A stretch of 64,000 nucleotides of DNA from CAZBXE01 sp964496125. Its GTDB lineage: Bacteria > Chlamydiota > Chlamydiia > Chlamydiales > CAZBXE01. Positions 7,291-15,109 of the stretch are shown one piece after another. The translations under genes and the position numbers were made by a program. The stretch's first letter is position 1, and the number at the start of each line of letters is the position of its first letter. Where the stretch lies: contig CAZBXE010000011.1 of the NCBI GenBank assembly GCA_964496125.1, positions 1 through 64,000 of the forward strand, written 5' to 3'. A model generated the notes under the pieces. It did no database searches. It saw only the letters and a list, made by a program, of their open reading frames with translations, and was not told the origin of the DNA.

Positions 7291-9111
7291 ATGACTGCTA
7301 AATTAGTTGGCGAAGAAGGGCTACTAAAAGGACACGAACTCCTCTTTTTGGAAGGGGAAGAGTGGATTATTGGAAGAGATCCCGCGGAATCCTCCCTCAT
7401 TATCGAGGATCCAACTGCATCTAGAAAACATGCCATTTGCCGTAAAACCCCCGAAGGGTTTACTCTAGAAAACCTAAGTTCAACAAATCCTGTAAAAGTA
7501 AACGATGAAGAACTTAAAGAACCCCGCACCTTGCAACAAGGAGACAAGGTGATGATTGGGAGCGTGCTCTACAGCTTCTACCAAGGAACAAATGCGGGGA
7601 AAAAAGAAAAAGAGGCAGAAAAGACAACCAAAGCAAAAAAGATGATGAACACTGACGAAGACATGGAATTTGGCGAAAGAGAGAGCATTTTTGAAGAAGA
7701 GGCTCACGAAGGACCCGACATCGCCCATATCGAATTTGAACCAGAAAATGCGGGGCGCTTTCTTCTCAAGGTCATATCAGGCCCGAATAACGGGGCTCAA
7801 GTTTCCCTACAGCCTGATACTAGCTATGTAATCGGCACAGACCCAGCTACTTCTGATATCGTTTTCCACGACGCCAGCGTATCAAGGCAACACGCACGCC
7901 TTGCCATCACTGAAGATGGATCGATCCTAATTGAGGATTTAAAAAGCAAAAATGGCACAAACTTAGAATCCGGCCCCATCCAAGGGAAGATAAAAATCGC
8001 AACGAATGCCATCGTCACTGTTGGGACAACAAGCTTTGTCGTTTTCGACCGGGATGAAGATAGGCAAACCATCATTTCCCCTCTTCTTCCCTCGATTGTC
8101 AACACTTTGAAGAAAGAGGCGGAGCAAAAGACAGAAAAAACAGACATACAACAGGTTGCATCAACCCCTCTCCCTGCGGAAGAACCGAAAAAAGAGGGTA
8201 TTCTCCATCTAAAAAGCAGGGTCATCCTCATCGGTATTTTAGGAACGCTTTTCCTTGTGATTGGCTATGCTGCGACAAGCTTATTCCGTGCCGAAGAAGT
8301 CATACCGAAATCGATCGACGTCACCTTAGAACTTAAAAAAGCTTTGACGCCCTTCTCTCCCCACGTGCAGTATAGCTTCAACAAAGCAACAGGGCGCCTG
8401 CTTCTTGTTGGCCACGTCGAATCGCCTGCAGACAAGAATCAAATTGAGTATGATCTTCAAGGGCTGCCATTTATAAAATCAGTAGACGATAGCGGGGTTA
8501 TCATTGATGAGTATGTGTGGCAGGAGACAAACCAGGTGATTGGTAAAAACCCAAGATGGCGCGGCGTTGCCGTTCAATCCCCAAAACCAGGTGTTTTTGT
8601 GCTTACTGGCTACCTACAAACCCGCAAACAGTGGGAAGAGTTATCCGACTACATGACCCAAAACTTCCCCTACGTCGACCTTTTGGAGAAAAAAGTAATT
8701 GTAGAAGAGGAGCTTGGTGGTAAAATCAACAACATCTTAGAAAAAGCAGGTCTCAAGAATATCGACATCAAGGTCTCAAGTGGCCAAGTAACCCTCTCTG
8801 GTAGCACACCTTACGGGCAAGCAAGCGATATAACCCGCGTTATAGGCCAGATTAAGGAGATAGCAGGTGTTAGATCCGTCCGCAACTTAATCCTCTCCCA
8901 AGAACCAGAGCAATCGATTATTAACCTAAGCGATCTGTACCAGGTATCAGGCTACTCAAACCTAGCCGGCGGCACGATTAACGTCGTGATAAATGGGAAA
9001 ATCCTTTCTCGAGGCGATGTTCTGGATGGTATGACAATAACGAGCATACGCCCAAACGTCATTTTCCTTGAGAAAGGTGGTATCAAATACAGGATTGATT
9101 ATAATAAATAG
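7291..9111 (+). CDS. cdsD: CdsD (SctD), T3S inner-membrane ring protein with two FHA domains
   Basis: CdsD forms the inner-membrane ring of the injectisome. I chose ATG 7291 because AAGGGAG lies 11 bases upstream; an in-frame GTG at 7270 is possible but has no ribosome binding site. The protein is 606 residues. Two FHA domains are visible: one at about residues 10-95 (IIGRDPAESSLIIEDPTASR) and one at about 155-260 (VIGTDPATSDIVFHDASVSR, then SKNGTN). A single membrane helix follows at about 311-332 (VILIGILGTLFLVIGYAATS). The periplasmic part has ring-building and BON-like repeats (KINNILEKAGLKNIDIKVSS). FHA domains bind phosphothreonine, and the kinase gene pkn5 lies in the same locus. Chlamydial CdsD (CT664) is also FHA-containing and of similar position. 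Confidence 0.93.
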   Translation: MTAKLVGEEGLLKGHELLFLEGEEWIIGRDPAESSLIIEDPTASRKHAICRKTPEGFTLENLSSTNPVKVNDEELKEPRTLQQGDKVMIGSVLYSFYQGTNAGKKEKEAEKTTKAKKMMNTDEDMEFGERESIFEEEAHEGPDIAHIEFEPENAGRFLLKVISGPNNGAQVSLQPDTSYVIGTDPATSDIVFHDASVSRQHARLAITEDGSILIEDLKSKNGTNLESGPIQGKIKIATNAIVTVGTTSFVVFDRDEDRQTIISPLLPSIVNTLKKEAEQKTEKTDIQQVASTPLPAEEPKKEGILHLKSRVILIGILGTLFLVIGYAATSLFRAEEVIPKSIDVTLELKKALTPFSPHVQYSFNKATGRLLLVGHVESPADKNQIEYDLQGLPFIKSVDDSGVIIDEYVWQETNQVIGKNPRWRGVAVQSPKPGVFVLTGYLQTRKQWEELSDYMTQNFPYVDLLEKKVIVEEELGGKINNILEKAGLKNIDIKVSSGQVTLSGSTPYGQASDITRVIGQIKEIAGVRSVRNLILSQEPEQSIINLSDLYQVSGYSNLAGGTINVVINGKILSRGDVLDGMTITSIRPNVIFLEKGGIKYRIDYNK

Positions 9112-9124
9112 GATATGTTATAAT
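9095..9124 (+). promoter_or_regulatory. Sigma70-type promoter for the needle genes cdsE-F-G
   Basis: TTGATT at 9095-9100 and TATAAT at 9119-9124 are separated by 18 bases, inside and just after the end of cdsD. Predicted transcription start is near 9131, about 30 bases before cdsE. It would let needle components be made independently of the upstream ring gene. Confidence 0.65.
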
Positions 9125-9161
9125 ACAAATATAAGGAAAACAATAACTTGAAGGAAGATTC

Positions 9162-9401
9162 ATGTTCGGACTAGAAGGTGATAAGAAGAAGAAATCTACA
9201 GGTTATGTGTTTGACCTTGAAAAGGAACTGAAAGATCGCAAAAGACTACGAGAAATCAAGGATAAAGCCGAAGGAAGAGTTCAGCAGATCAAGTCCGCAT
9301 TAAGAACGGGTGAAAACAAAGAGGAATTTGATATCTACGGAGTTTTGCTGCATGGCTATACCTCGCTATTGAAAGTGATTGGGCGATTCGGGGAAAAGTA
9401 G
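9162..9401 (+). CDS. cdsE: CdsE (SctE-like), needle co-chaperone
   Basis: This 79-residue, charged, helical protein corresponds in position and size to CT665/CdsE, one of two small proteins that keep needle subunit CdsF unpolymerised in the cytoplasm. GAAGGAAG stands before the ATG. The middle is rich in Lys, Arg and Glu (KDRKRLREIKDKAEGR) and there is no signal peptide. It is first in the cdsE-F-G string and follows a good promoter. Confidence 0.82.
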   Translation: MFGLEGDKKKKSTGYVFDLEKELKDRKRLREIKDKAEGRVQQIKSALRTGENKEEFDIYGVLLHGYTSLLKVIGRFGEK

Positions 9402-9479
9402 GTTTTCACCATTAAATAAACCAAGCCAAGGATCAAAAAGGGATCTGTGGCAGATGTAACACGAATTTGGAGGTGTTAA

Positions 9480-9722
9480 ATGAGTAATCAGCAAGAATCT
9501 TTCAACATGGATGAGCTGATCAGTATTGTGAACAAAGCGACCGTGTCTGCGAAAGCACAATTACAAGAGATCCAGTCCAAAAAAAGCGCAATCAGTATCG
9601 GCGACATGTTTAAAATGCAGATGCTCATGAACACGTTATCACAGCTTTCCGAAATGTCGACAGCTGTCGTTAACGCTGCGAACTCTGCAATTGTGTCTAT
9701 GGCACGTAACGTAAAAGGTTAA
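9480..9722 (+). CDS. cdsF: CdsF (SctF), T3S needle subunit
   Basis: This 80-residue protein is the polymerising needle subunit. Size, absence of a signal peptide and a helix-turn-helix pattern fit the YscF/PrgI/CdsF family: helix one about residues 10-35 (ELISIVNKATVSAKAQLQEI), helix two about 40-75 (MFKMQMLMNTLSQLSEMSTA). GGAGGTG stands just before the ATG. It lies between cdsE and cdsG as in C. trachomatis CT665-CT667. The hairpin downstream may raise its mRNA stability, which would suit a very abundant subunit. Confidence 0.9.
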   Translation: MSNQQESFNMDELISIVNKATVSAKAQLQEIQSKKSAISIGDMFKMQMLMNTLSQLSEMSTAVVNAANSAIVSMARNVKG

Positions 9723-9760
9723 TCCCTTTATAAGAGGCTTAAAACAAAAAATAAAGCCAA

Positions 9761-9792
9761 GGGAGCGCTTCCTACCGAGAAGGAGCGTTCCC
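9761..9792 (+). other. Strong intercistronic hairpin after cdsF
   Basis: GGGAGCGCTTC (9761-9771) pairs with GGAGCGTTCCC (9782-9792) through 11 base pairs including two G-U pairs, with a 10-base loop. No U-run follows, and cdsG begins 38 bases later. It is best read as an attenuator or 3'-end stabiliser setting the ratio of needle subunit to downstream products. Confidence 0.55.
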
Positions 9793-9829
9793 CATTAGGA
9801 ATGTAGAAAATCGGGGGTTTTAAGGTTCT

Positions 9830-10276
9830 ATGGGAAAGGAGATCGTAAGGGATTTCGAAGGCGACTTTGCCTTAATGATTGAGGCCGGGTTTGTGGCAGT
9901 CAAGCAACTCGATGAGCTGAGCTCTGCGCGAATATTCGAAGCAGCACAACTGATGCGACCAGATAGCTCTGCCCCAAAAATAGGGCTTGGCTACATAGCC
10001 CTAAACAAACTGGACATCAAGGAAGCTACCCGAATCTTTTCACAGGTAGTGGAGAAGGAAAAAGAGAATTACTTGGCAAGGACCTTCCTAGGAATGTGTT
10101 ACTTGCTCTCGAAGGGCAAGAATGAAGAAGGTAAGAAACTTATAGAAGAGTCAGTAAAAAAAACAGAAGACCCTACAATCAAGAACTTGGGAACAATCGC
10201 ACTCGAATGGTGGGAAAAGGATCTGCAGAAGCAAAAGTCTCCCTATTTTGCTGCAGAACCGGAGCGAGGGAAATAA
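9830..10276 (+). CDS. cdsG: CdsG (SctG-like), TPR needle co-chaperone
   Basis: This 148-residue protein corresponds to CT667/CdsG. It has two to three TPR-like helix pairs (KIGLGYIALNKLDIKEATRI and ARTFLGMCYLLSKGKNEEG), the type of fold by which YscG-like proteins clasp the needle subunit. GGGAAAGG overlaps the region of the ATG, and a TAAGGTTCT stretch precedes it. Together with CdsE it is expected to hold CdsF monomeric in the cytoplasm until export. Confidence 0.82.
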   Translation: MGKEIVRDFEGDFALMIEAGFVAVKQLDELSSARIFEAAQLMRPDSSAPKIGLGYIALNKLDIKEATRIFSQVVEKEKENYLARTFLGMCYLLSKGKNEEGKKLIEESVKKTEDPTIKNLGTIALEWWEKDLQKQKSPYFAAEPERGK

Positions 10277-10327
10277 AAACAAAATCCAAGCTGTAGGGCT
10301 GTCAAGATAAGGTGGAGGGATAAGAAT

Positions 10328-11020
10328 ATGCCTGATGAAGATGCAATTGAAAGAGTTTCGAAGATCTCAGGCGAACTAGATGGGGCAAAGGGGCTTTCAA
10401 AAAGAACAAGCCCAACGCCGCTCGAAGGTGGCGATGCGGAAAAATTCAGCTCCTTTATGGATCGAAAACTTGAAACGCCTGTAAGAACTGATCCAACGGC
10501 CAAAGCGACCGGCGTTTCGCCTATTGATGAACTGGCAAACGCAAGCTCCAAGATCGATAACCTTGCTAAGTGGAATCCACAAAAGCTTGTCTCTCAGACG
10601 GATGAAGCCATCCGCAGGATGGATGAGATCAAGAAGACGCTTGATGATCCAAGTCTTTCGGTCAAGAAATCGCTGCAAAACCTGCTGCGAAAAAGGCTCT
10701 CGTCTGTAGAGGACAACCTAAAAGTCGCTCTTTCTAAAGCGGGGATTGAGTATACTCCCTTTGTTGAGGACACAAAGCCAGCAGGGCTTGCCGACCCTAT
10801 CAGGAAGTTTGTCGGCTACTTGACACATGGGCAAGACCAACTTGAAAAGTTAAGCGTAAAACTCCATGAGATGGGGCTCACTGGGCAAGAATTTTCGGCT
10901 GCAAACATGCTTGGCCTCCAAATCAAAGTAGGACGGATTCAGCAAGAGCTTGAGTTCTTCACAAGCTTACTCAACAAAGCCCTTGAATCCACAAAGACCG
11001 TCATGAACGTCCAAGTTTAA
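10328..11020 (+). CDS. CT668-like protein, probable T3S inner-rod component
   Basis: This 230-residue protein is in the CT668 position, between cdsG and cdsN. GGTGGAGGG precedes the ATG. The N-terminal 75 residues are polar and likely disordered. The rest is helical. The last 40 residues (LQIKVGRIQQELEFFTSLLN, then a short helix ending TKTVMNVQV) look like the C-terminal polymerisation helix of YscI/PrgJ inner-rod proteins. The rod role is an inference from that tail and locus position; the N-terminal part is longer than in typical rods. Confidence 0.7.
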   Translation: MPDEDAIERVSKISGELDGAKGLSKRTSPTPLEGGDAEKFSSFMDRKLETPVRTDPTAKATGVSPIDELANASSKIDNLAKWNPQKLVSQTDEAIRRMDEIKKTLDDPSLSVKKSLQNLLRKRLSSVEDNLKVALSKAGIEYTPFVEDTKPAGLADPIRKFVGYLTHGQDQLEKLSVKLHEMGLTGQEFSAANMLGLQIKVGRIQQELEFFTSLLNKALESTKTVMNVQV

Positions 11021-11052
11021 GGACTTCATAGACCCCCAAACTGGAGATAGCG

Positions 11053-12369
11053 ATGAGCTTCTTTCATGATACCGATAACCTAACCGCTGGGCTCGAATCG
11101 CTGAGCTTAACGACCATCAATGGTCGTATCACAGAAATTGTGGGAATGTTAATCAAGGCGATCATTCCAGACGTCAAGGTAGGCGAGATCTGCCTCATCA
11201 AGCGAAAAGGTGAACCTCTGCTTGCAGAAGTGGTTGGCTTCACCCAAGAAGAGGTCATCCTTTCCCCCCTTGGTGAAATGACAGGTATTGGGCCTTCTTC
11301 AGAGGTTATCCCAACAAAGCTTCCTCTCAGTATCCGTGTAGGCCCTGGCCTTCTAGGGCGTGTACTCAACGGTCTTGGAGAACCCATCGATACAGATACA
11401 AAAGGGCCTCTTGTCACAACAGAGCAGTTCTCTGTCATCAATCCTGCGCCAAACCCCATGACAAGACAGCGGGTAGAAACGCCCCTTACAACGGGAATTC
11501 GGGCCCTAGATTCTGTACTTACAACAGGGAAAGGGCAGAGGGTTGGGATATTCGCGGCAGCAGGTGGCGGTAAGTCTACCCTCATGGGGATGCTTGCTAG
11601 GAATGCTGTGGCTGATGTCAACGTCATCAGCCTTGTTGGGGAACGGGGACGAGAACTGCGCGACTTTATTGAACGGGACCTAGGTCCCGAAGGGTTGAAA
11701 AAGTCAGTACTTGTCATCTCTACTTCCGACCAACCTTCACAAGTAAGGCTAAACTGCGCTTACGTAGGGACGGCGATCGCAGAATACTTCCGTAACCAAG
11801 GAAAGTCTGTCATCTTCATGATGGACTCTGTAACAAGGTTTGCTAGAGCCCTGCGTGAAGTAGGCCTTGCTGCAGGAGAGCCTCCAGCAAGAGCTGGTTA
11901 TACGCCCTCTGTATTTGCCACCCTGCCCAAGCTACTTGAAAGAACTGGTAACTCAGATGTAGGCTCAATCACAGCCTATTACACAGTACTTGTTGCGGGC
12001 GATGACATGAACGAGCCTGTAGCTGATGAGGTCCGTTCTATTCTAGACGGCCACATTATTCTATCGGCAGAACTCGCACGGCAATTCCACTATCCGGCCA
12101 TTGATGTGCTCTCTTCTGCCTCCCGTGTGATGCCAAGTATCGTTCAAAAAGAGCACCTGCAGCTTGCAGGGAAAGTACGGGAAGTCTTGGCAAGCTATAA
12201 GAAAAACGAGCTTCTCATCAAGATTGGTGAATACAAAAGAGGAAGTGATAAGATGGCAGACTTTGCTATCGACCACATTGATAAAGTGAACAACTTCTTA
12301 AAGCAAAAAGTGGATGAAAAATGTTCGTTCGAGGAAACACTGCAGCTACTAAGGGCCATCTTCAAATAA
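11053..12369 (+). CDS. cdsN: CdsN (SctN), T3S ATPase
   Basis: CdsN is the cytoplasmic hexameric ATPase that unfolds cargo and strips chaperones at the base of the injectisome. The 438-residue length is standard. The beta-barrel domain is at the N terminus. Walker A is at about residues 168-176 (AAAGGGKST), the catalytic-Glu region is LVGERGREL (E197), and Walker B is at about 253-258 (VIFMMD). The C-terminal helical domain is complete. GGAG precedes the ATG. It is followed nine bases later by cdsO, as in flagellar fliI-fliJ order. There is nothing to suggest loss of function. Confidence 0.97.
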   Translation: MSFFHDTDNLTAGLESLSLTTINGRITEIVGMLIKAIIPDVKVGEICLIKRKGEPLLAEVVGFTQEEVILSPLGEMTGIGPSSEVIPTKLPLSIRVGPGLLGRVLNGLGEPIDTDTKGPLVTTEQFSVINPAPNPMTRQRVETPLTTGIRALDSVLTTGKGQRVGIFAAAGGGKSTLMGMLARNAVADVNVISLVGERGRELRDFIERDLGPEGLKKSVLVISTSDQPSQVRLNCAYVGTAIAEYFRNQGKSVIFMMDSVTRFARALREVGLAAGEPPARAGYTPSVFATLPKLLERTGNSDVGSITAYYTVLVAGDDMNEPVADEVRSILDGHIILSAELARQFHYPAIDVLSSASRVMPSIVQKEHLQLAGKVREVLASYKKNELLIKIGEYKRGSDKMADFAIDHIDKVNNFLKQKVDEKCSFEETLQLLRAIFK

Positions 12370-12377
12370 GGTAAACT

Positions 12378-12872
12378 ATGGCACGCTACCCCCTAGAACA
12401 GGTGATCGACATCAAAAAAAGAAGGGTAGAGGCAGCCGAAAAGGTCCTGCAGGCAAAAAAGCAAGCTCTTGCAAAAGAGGAAGAAAAGTTAAGAGAGAGA
12501 GAAAAAGAAAGAGATGGGGTCAAAAAGCACCACGCGGACAAATTGCAGCAGCTGCGAGACACGATGGACCATGAGACGACAACCCCAAAAATTGCGCAGA
12601 TGAAACTTTATCTCAAACTAGTCAAAGAAAAGCTCGCCGGAGAAGAAAAGAAGGTAGAGGAACAAAAGGCTCAGGTAAAAATCGCTCAAAAAAACGTAGA
12701 AGACGCCAAAGAGCAACTCCGTCTCCGTGAACTTGAAGTGGACAAGCTAAAAACGCACAAAGAATCATGGATCAAAGAGGCGCGTAAAGAACAAGAGCTA
12801 GAAGAGGCCAAAGAACTCGATGAAATCGGAACTGTGCTCTTCAATACAAGGAGACTGAGATCAAAGGCGTAA
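12378..12872 (+). CDS. cdsO: CdsO (SctO), T3S stalk protein
   Basis: This 164-residue protein is almost one continuous, highly charged coiled coil (AEKVLQAKKQALAKEEEKLR and similar), the signature of the YscO/FliJ stalk that sits in the ATPase hexamer and links it to the export gate. TAAGGTAA precedes the ATG. Gene order cdsN-cdsO-cdsP and its length match CT670. Family identity rests on coiled-coil layout and position because this family has little sequence conservation. Confidence 0.9.
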   Translation: MARYPLEQVIDIKKRRVEAAEKVLQAKKQALAKEEEKLREREKERDGVKKHHADKLQQLRDTMDHETTTPKIAQMKLYLKLVKEKLAGEEKKVEEQKAQVKIAQKNVEDAKEQLRLRELEVDKLKTHKESWIKEARKEQELEEAKELDEIGTVLFNTRRLRSKA

Positions 12873-12887
12873 AAGGAAGGAGAGAGT

Positions 12888-13676
12888 ATGGTCAATAACC
12901 CAGATGCTTGGAAAGATATCAAAATTGGCAAGGACTCGGCAACAAAATCGGAAGTGAAAAAAACACGTCCCGAGAAGCCACCACATGCCCGAAAAAAATT
13001 CGAAGAGGTAGCAGGGGGGAAAAAAGAGGAGAAGGAGACTCTCGTAGAGCAGGAAGACGAGCCAAAGAAAAAACTCTCTGTATTTGATTTATCTGCTTCA
13101 GAAAAACATGCGCGTCAAGAGGCAGGGGCTATCCAACCGTCAGTAGATATAAAAAATGAGTCCACTGCTTTTATGACAGAGCAGCCCGATCTTCCCACTG
13201 TAAATCTCTTAGCCGGAGGAGGAAATGATGGACAGATGGTAAAGATCTCTTCGACATCAACCGGAGGCTTTTCCACAAATGAGTCAATCCAAGCGATCGC
13301 ACAGAAGATGATCGATCGGGTCTACCTCATTAAGAAAGAGGGACAAACTGATACTATTATCATGCTGAATAACGTACGCGGCTTTGAAGGATCGAGCATT
13401 GTCATTTCTGCCTTTGACTCCGCAAAAGGGGAATTTAATATCGCCTTCTATAATCTAACCCAATCTGCTAAAGAAATTCTTGATTCAAAAATACATAAGC
13501 AAAGCCTCTTAACTGCCTTACAAGATAAAGGTTACACAGTCCAAATCTTTACCGCAACAACAACAGAGCTACCAGCCATACAGGCAGCTGAAGAAAGCTC
13601 GAACCTCTACCGCCCTCGTGATGAAGAGAAGCAGGGTGAGCAACAGAAGCAGGAGCAAGAAGGGGAGCCTGGTTAA
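12888..13676 (+). CDS. cdsP: CdsP (SctP), probable needle-length regulator
   Basis: This 262-residue protein is in the CT671 position. GGAAGGAGAGAG gives a strong ribosome binding site. Residues 1-130 are Lys/Glu/Pro-rich and likely extended, as expected of a molecular ruler. Residues 131-230 form a compact domain (MIDRVYLIKKEGQTDTIIML, then SIVISAFDSAKGEFNIAFYN) that resembles the T3S4/FliK-type substrate-switch domain. The C terminus is Gln/Glu-rich. Function in YscP/FliK relatives is to sense needle length and switch export specificity. The call rests on order and layout. Confidence 0.82.
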   Translation: MVNNPDAWKDIKIGKDSATKSEVKKTRPEKPPHARKKFEEVAGGKKEEKETLVEQEDEPKKKLSVFDLSASEKHARQEAGAIQPSVDIKNESTAFMTEQPDLPTVNLLAGGGNDGQMVKISSTSTGGFSTNESIQAIAQKMIDRVYLIKKEGQTDTIIMLNNVRGFEGSSIVISAFDSAKGEFNIAFYNLTQSAKEILDSKIHKQSLLTALQDKGYTVQIFTATTTELPAIQAAEESSNLYRPRDEEKQGEQQKQEQEGEPG

Positions 13677-13797
13677 AGAAGAGAAAAGGACTAGGACGCT
13701 GTCAAAAAACAATATCAGCATCTGATCGGTACCTCTTGTGAGATAATAAAAAACACAATAGAATCAGAGAAAATATCCGATTCAACTGAAAGGCATC

Positions 13798-15084
13798 GTG
13801 ACAGCAAAAACAACTACCCCATTCTCTTGGCTCAAAAAAGTAAGCCAGTCTCTTATCAAGATCGATTCCGCTCCTTTGTTTCAGCAAGTTTCCTCTTTAT
13901 CGTTAAACTCTCTGTCTGCCATTCTCGCAAAAAGATTTGATATTGAAGGTCTTACAATCCAAATCACAGAACAAAAATGGAGAGAAGAGCAAGATCTTCT
14001 TACAGGCTTTGGAAGCGATCTTATTTCCTTATGCCTTGTCCTTACCCCCTTAGAAGGTCCTCTCTATTTCATCCTCAACTCGTCTGATTTAGAAGAAATG
14101 TTAGGCTGGGTTGCCAAATCGCATGATGAAAATGCCCTTTTTCATCTGCCGCAAGAGTATAAAGACGCTTTCATCCGCTTTGTAACTCTGGAAATCCTTG
14201 AAAGCAACAAACAACTTTTTGAAGGTTTAAGCCCCCAGATCTTGGAAGGAGAAAAGAAACCTGAAGGGCCCGCTTTTGCTCTCGATCTCACCATATCCCA
14301 TGGCTCCAAAAATGTTTTTGCAAGAATTCTCGTCTCTTCCGACTTGCAAAGATCTTGGAAAGAAAAGTGCGCTCATCAAGGAGCCTTCTCACCTTACTGG
14401 CAAGAAAAAGCAGAAACTATTCCGATCACTCTCCATCTAGAAATTGGTAAAACACGCCTTTCTGCAAAAGAGTGGAAAAAAGTGAAAGAGGGGGATTTCA
14501 TTCTCCTTGATACATGCACAATTTCTCCCGAAGCTATAGAAAATAGTCAAGTTCTCTTGACGGTGGAAAGCAGGCCCCTTCTCATCGGAGCCATTGAAAA
14601 ATCGCAGGTACGAATCACGGAAAAACCTTTACTCCACGAGGTAGAAGAAGATATGGACAGAGAAGAAGAAGAGGTCGAAGATTTCGATGAAGAGTTTGAA
14701 GAAGAGGACATTGCACCCGAAGTGGAGACGGAATCAGCCTCTACAGAACCAGCACAATCAGAGCCTCCGGTAGAAGCCGACCCTCCAGCCGCTACACTAC
14801 CTCCTCTGCCAAAAGCTCCCAACGACACTGCTACACAGGTCGCTCCCAAGACAAAAAAACCATTTTCTGTAGAAGATCTCTCCCTTCCCCTGAGCATAGA
14901 AGTGGGTAGAGTACACATGTCCGTCAAGCAGCTTATGGAGTTACAACCAGGAAATTTAGTCAACCTAGAAGTCCATCCCGAACAAGGGGTTGATCTTGTG
15001 GTCAATGGTAAACTTATTGGAAAAGGGGAACTCCTCCGCTTAGGAGAGACCCTGGGCGTCCGGGTGATCGACCTCTTTACATAA
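13798..15084 (+). CDS. cdsQ: CdsQ (SctQ), T3S cytoplasmic-ring protein
   Basis: CdsQ builds the cytoplasmic sorting platform under the export apparatus. The 428-residue protein starts at GTG 13798 with only a weak AAGG before it. A first SpoA-like segment is at about residues 203-270 (ITLHLEIGKTRLSAKEWKKV). A Glu/Asp-rich then Pro/Ala-rich linker covers about 280-350. The conserved C-terminal SpoA domain is at about 360-427 (LPLSIEVGRVHMSVKQLMEL, then GKGELLRLGETLGVRV). The gene precedes pkn5 as CT672 precedes CT673. The acidic linker is long for the family. Confidence 0.93.
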   Translation: MTAKTTTPFSWLKKVSQSLIKIDSAPLFQQVSSLSLNSLSAILAKRFDIEGLTIQITEQKWREEQDLLTGFGSDLISLCLVLTPLEGPLYFILNSSDLEEMLGWVAKSHDENALFHLPQEYKDAFIRFVTLEILESNKQLFEGLSPQILEGEKKPEGPAFALDLTISHGSKNVFARILVSSDLQRSWKEKCAHQGAFSPYWQEKAETIPITLHLEIGKTRLSAKEWKKVKEGDFILLDTCTISPEAIENSQVLLTVESRPLLIGAIEKSQVRITEKPLLHEVEEDMDREEEEVEDFDEEFEEEDIAPEVETESASTEPAQSEPPVEADPPAATLPPLPKAPNDTATQVAPKTKKPFSVEDLSLPLSIEVGRVHMSVKQLMELQPGNLVNLEVHPEQGVDLVVNGKLIGKGELLRLGETLGVRVIDLFT

Positions 15085-15109
15085 GTTTTTGCAAAACTTA
15101 GGCGGGCAA

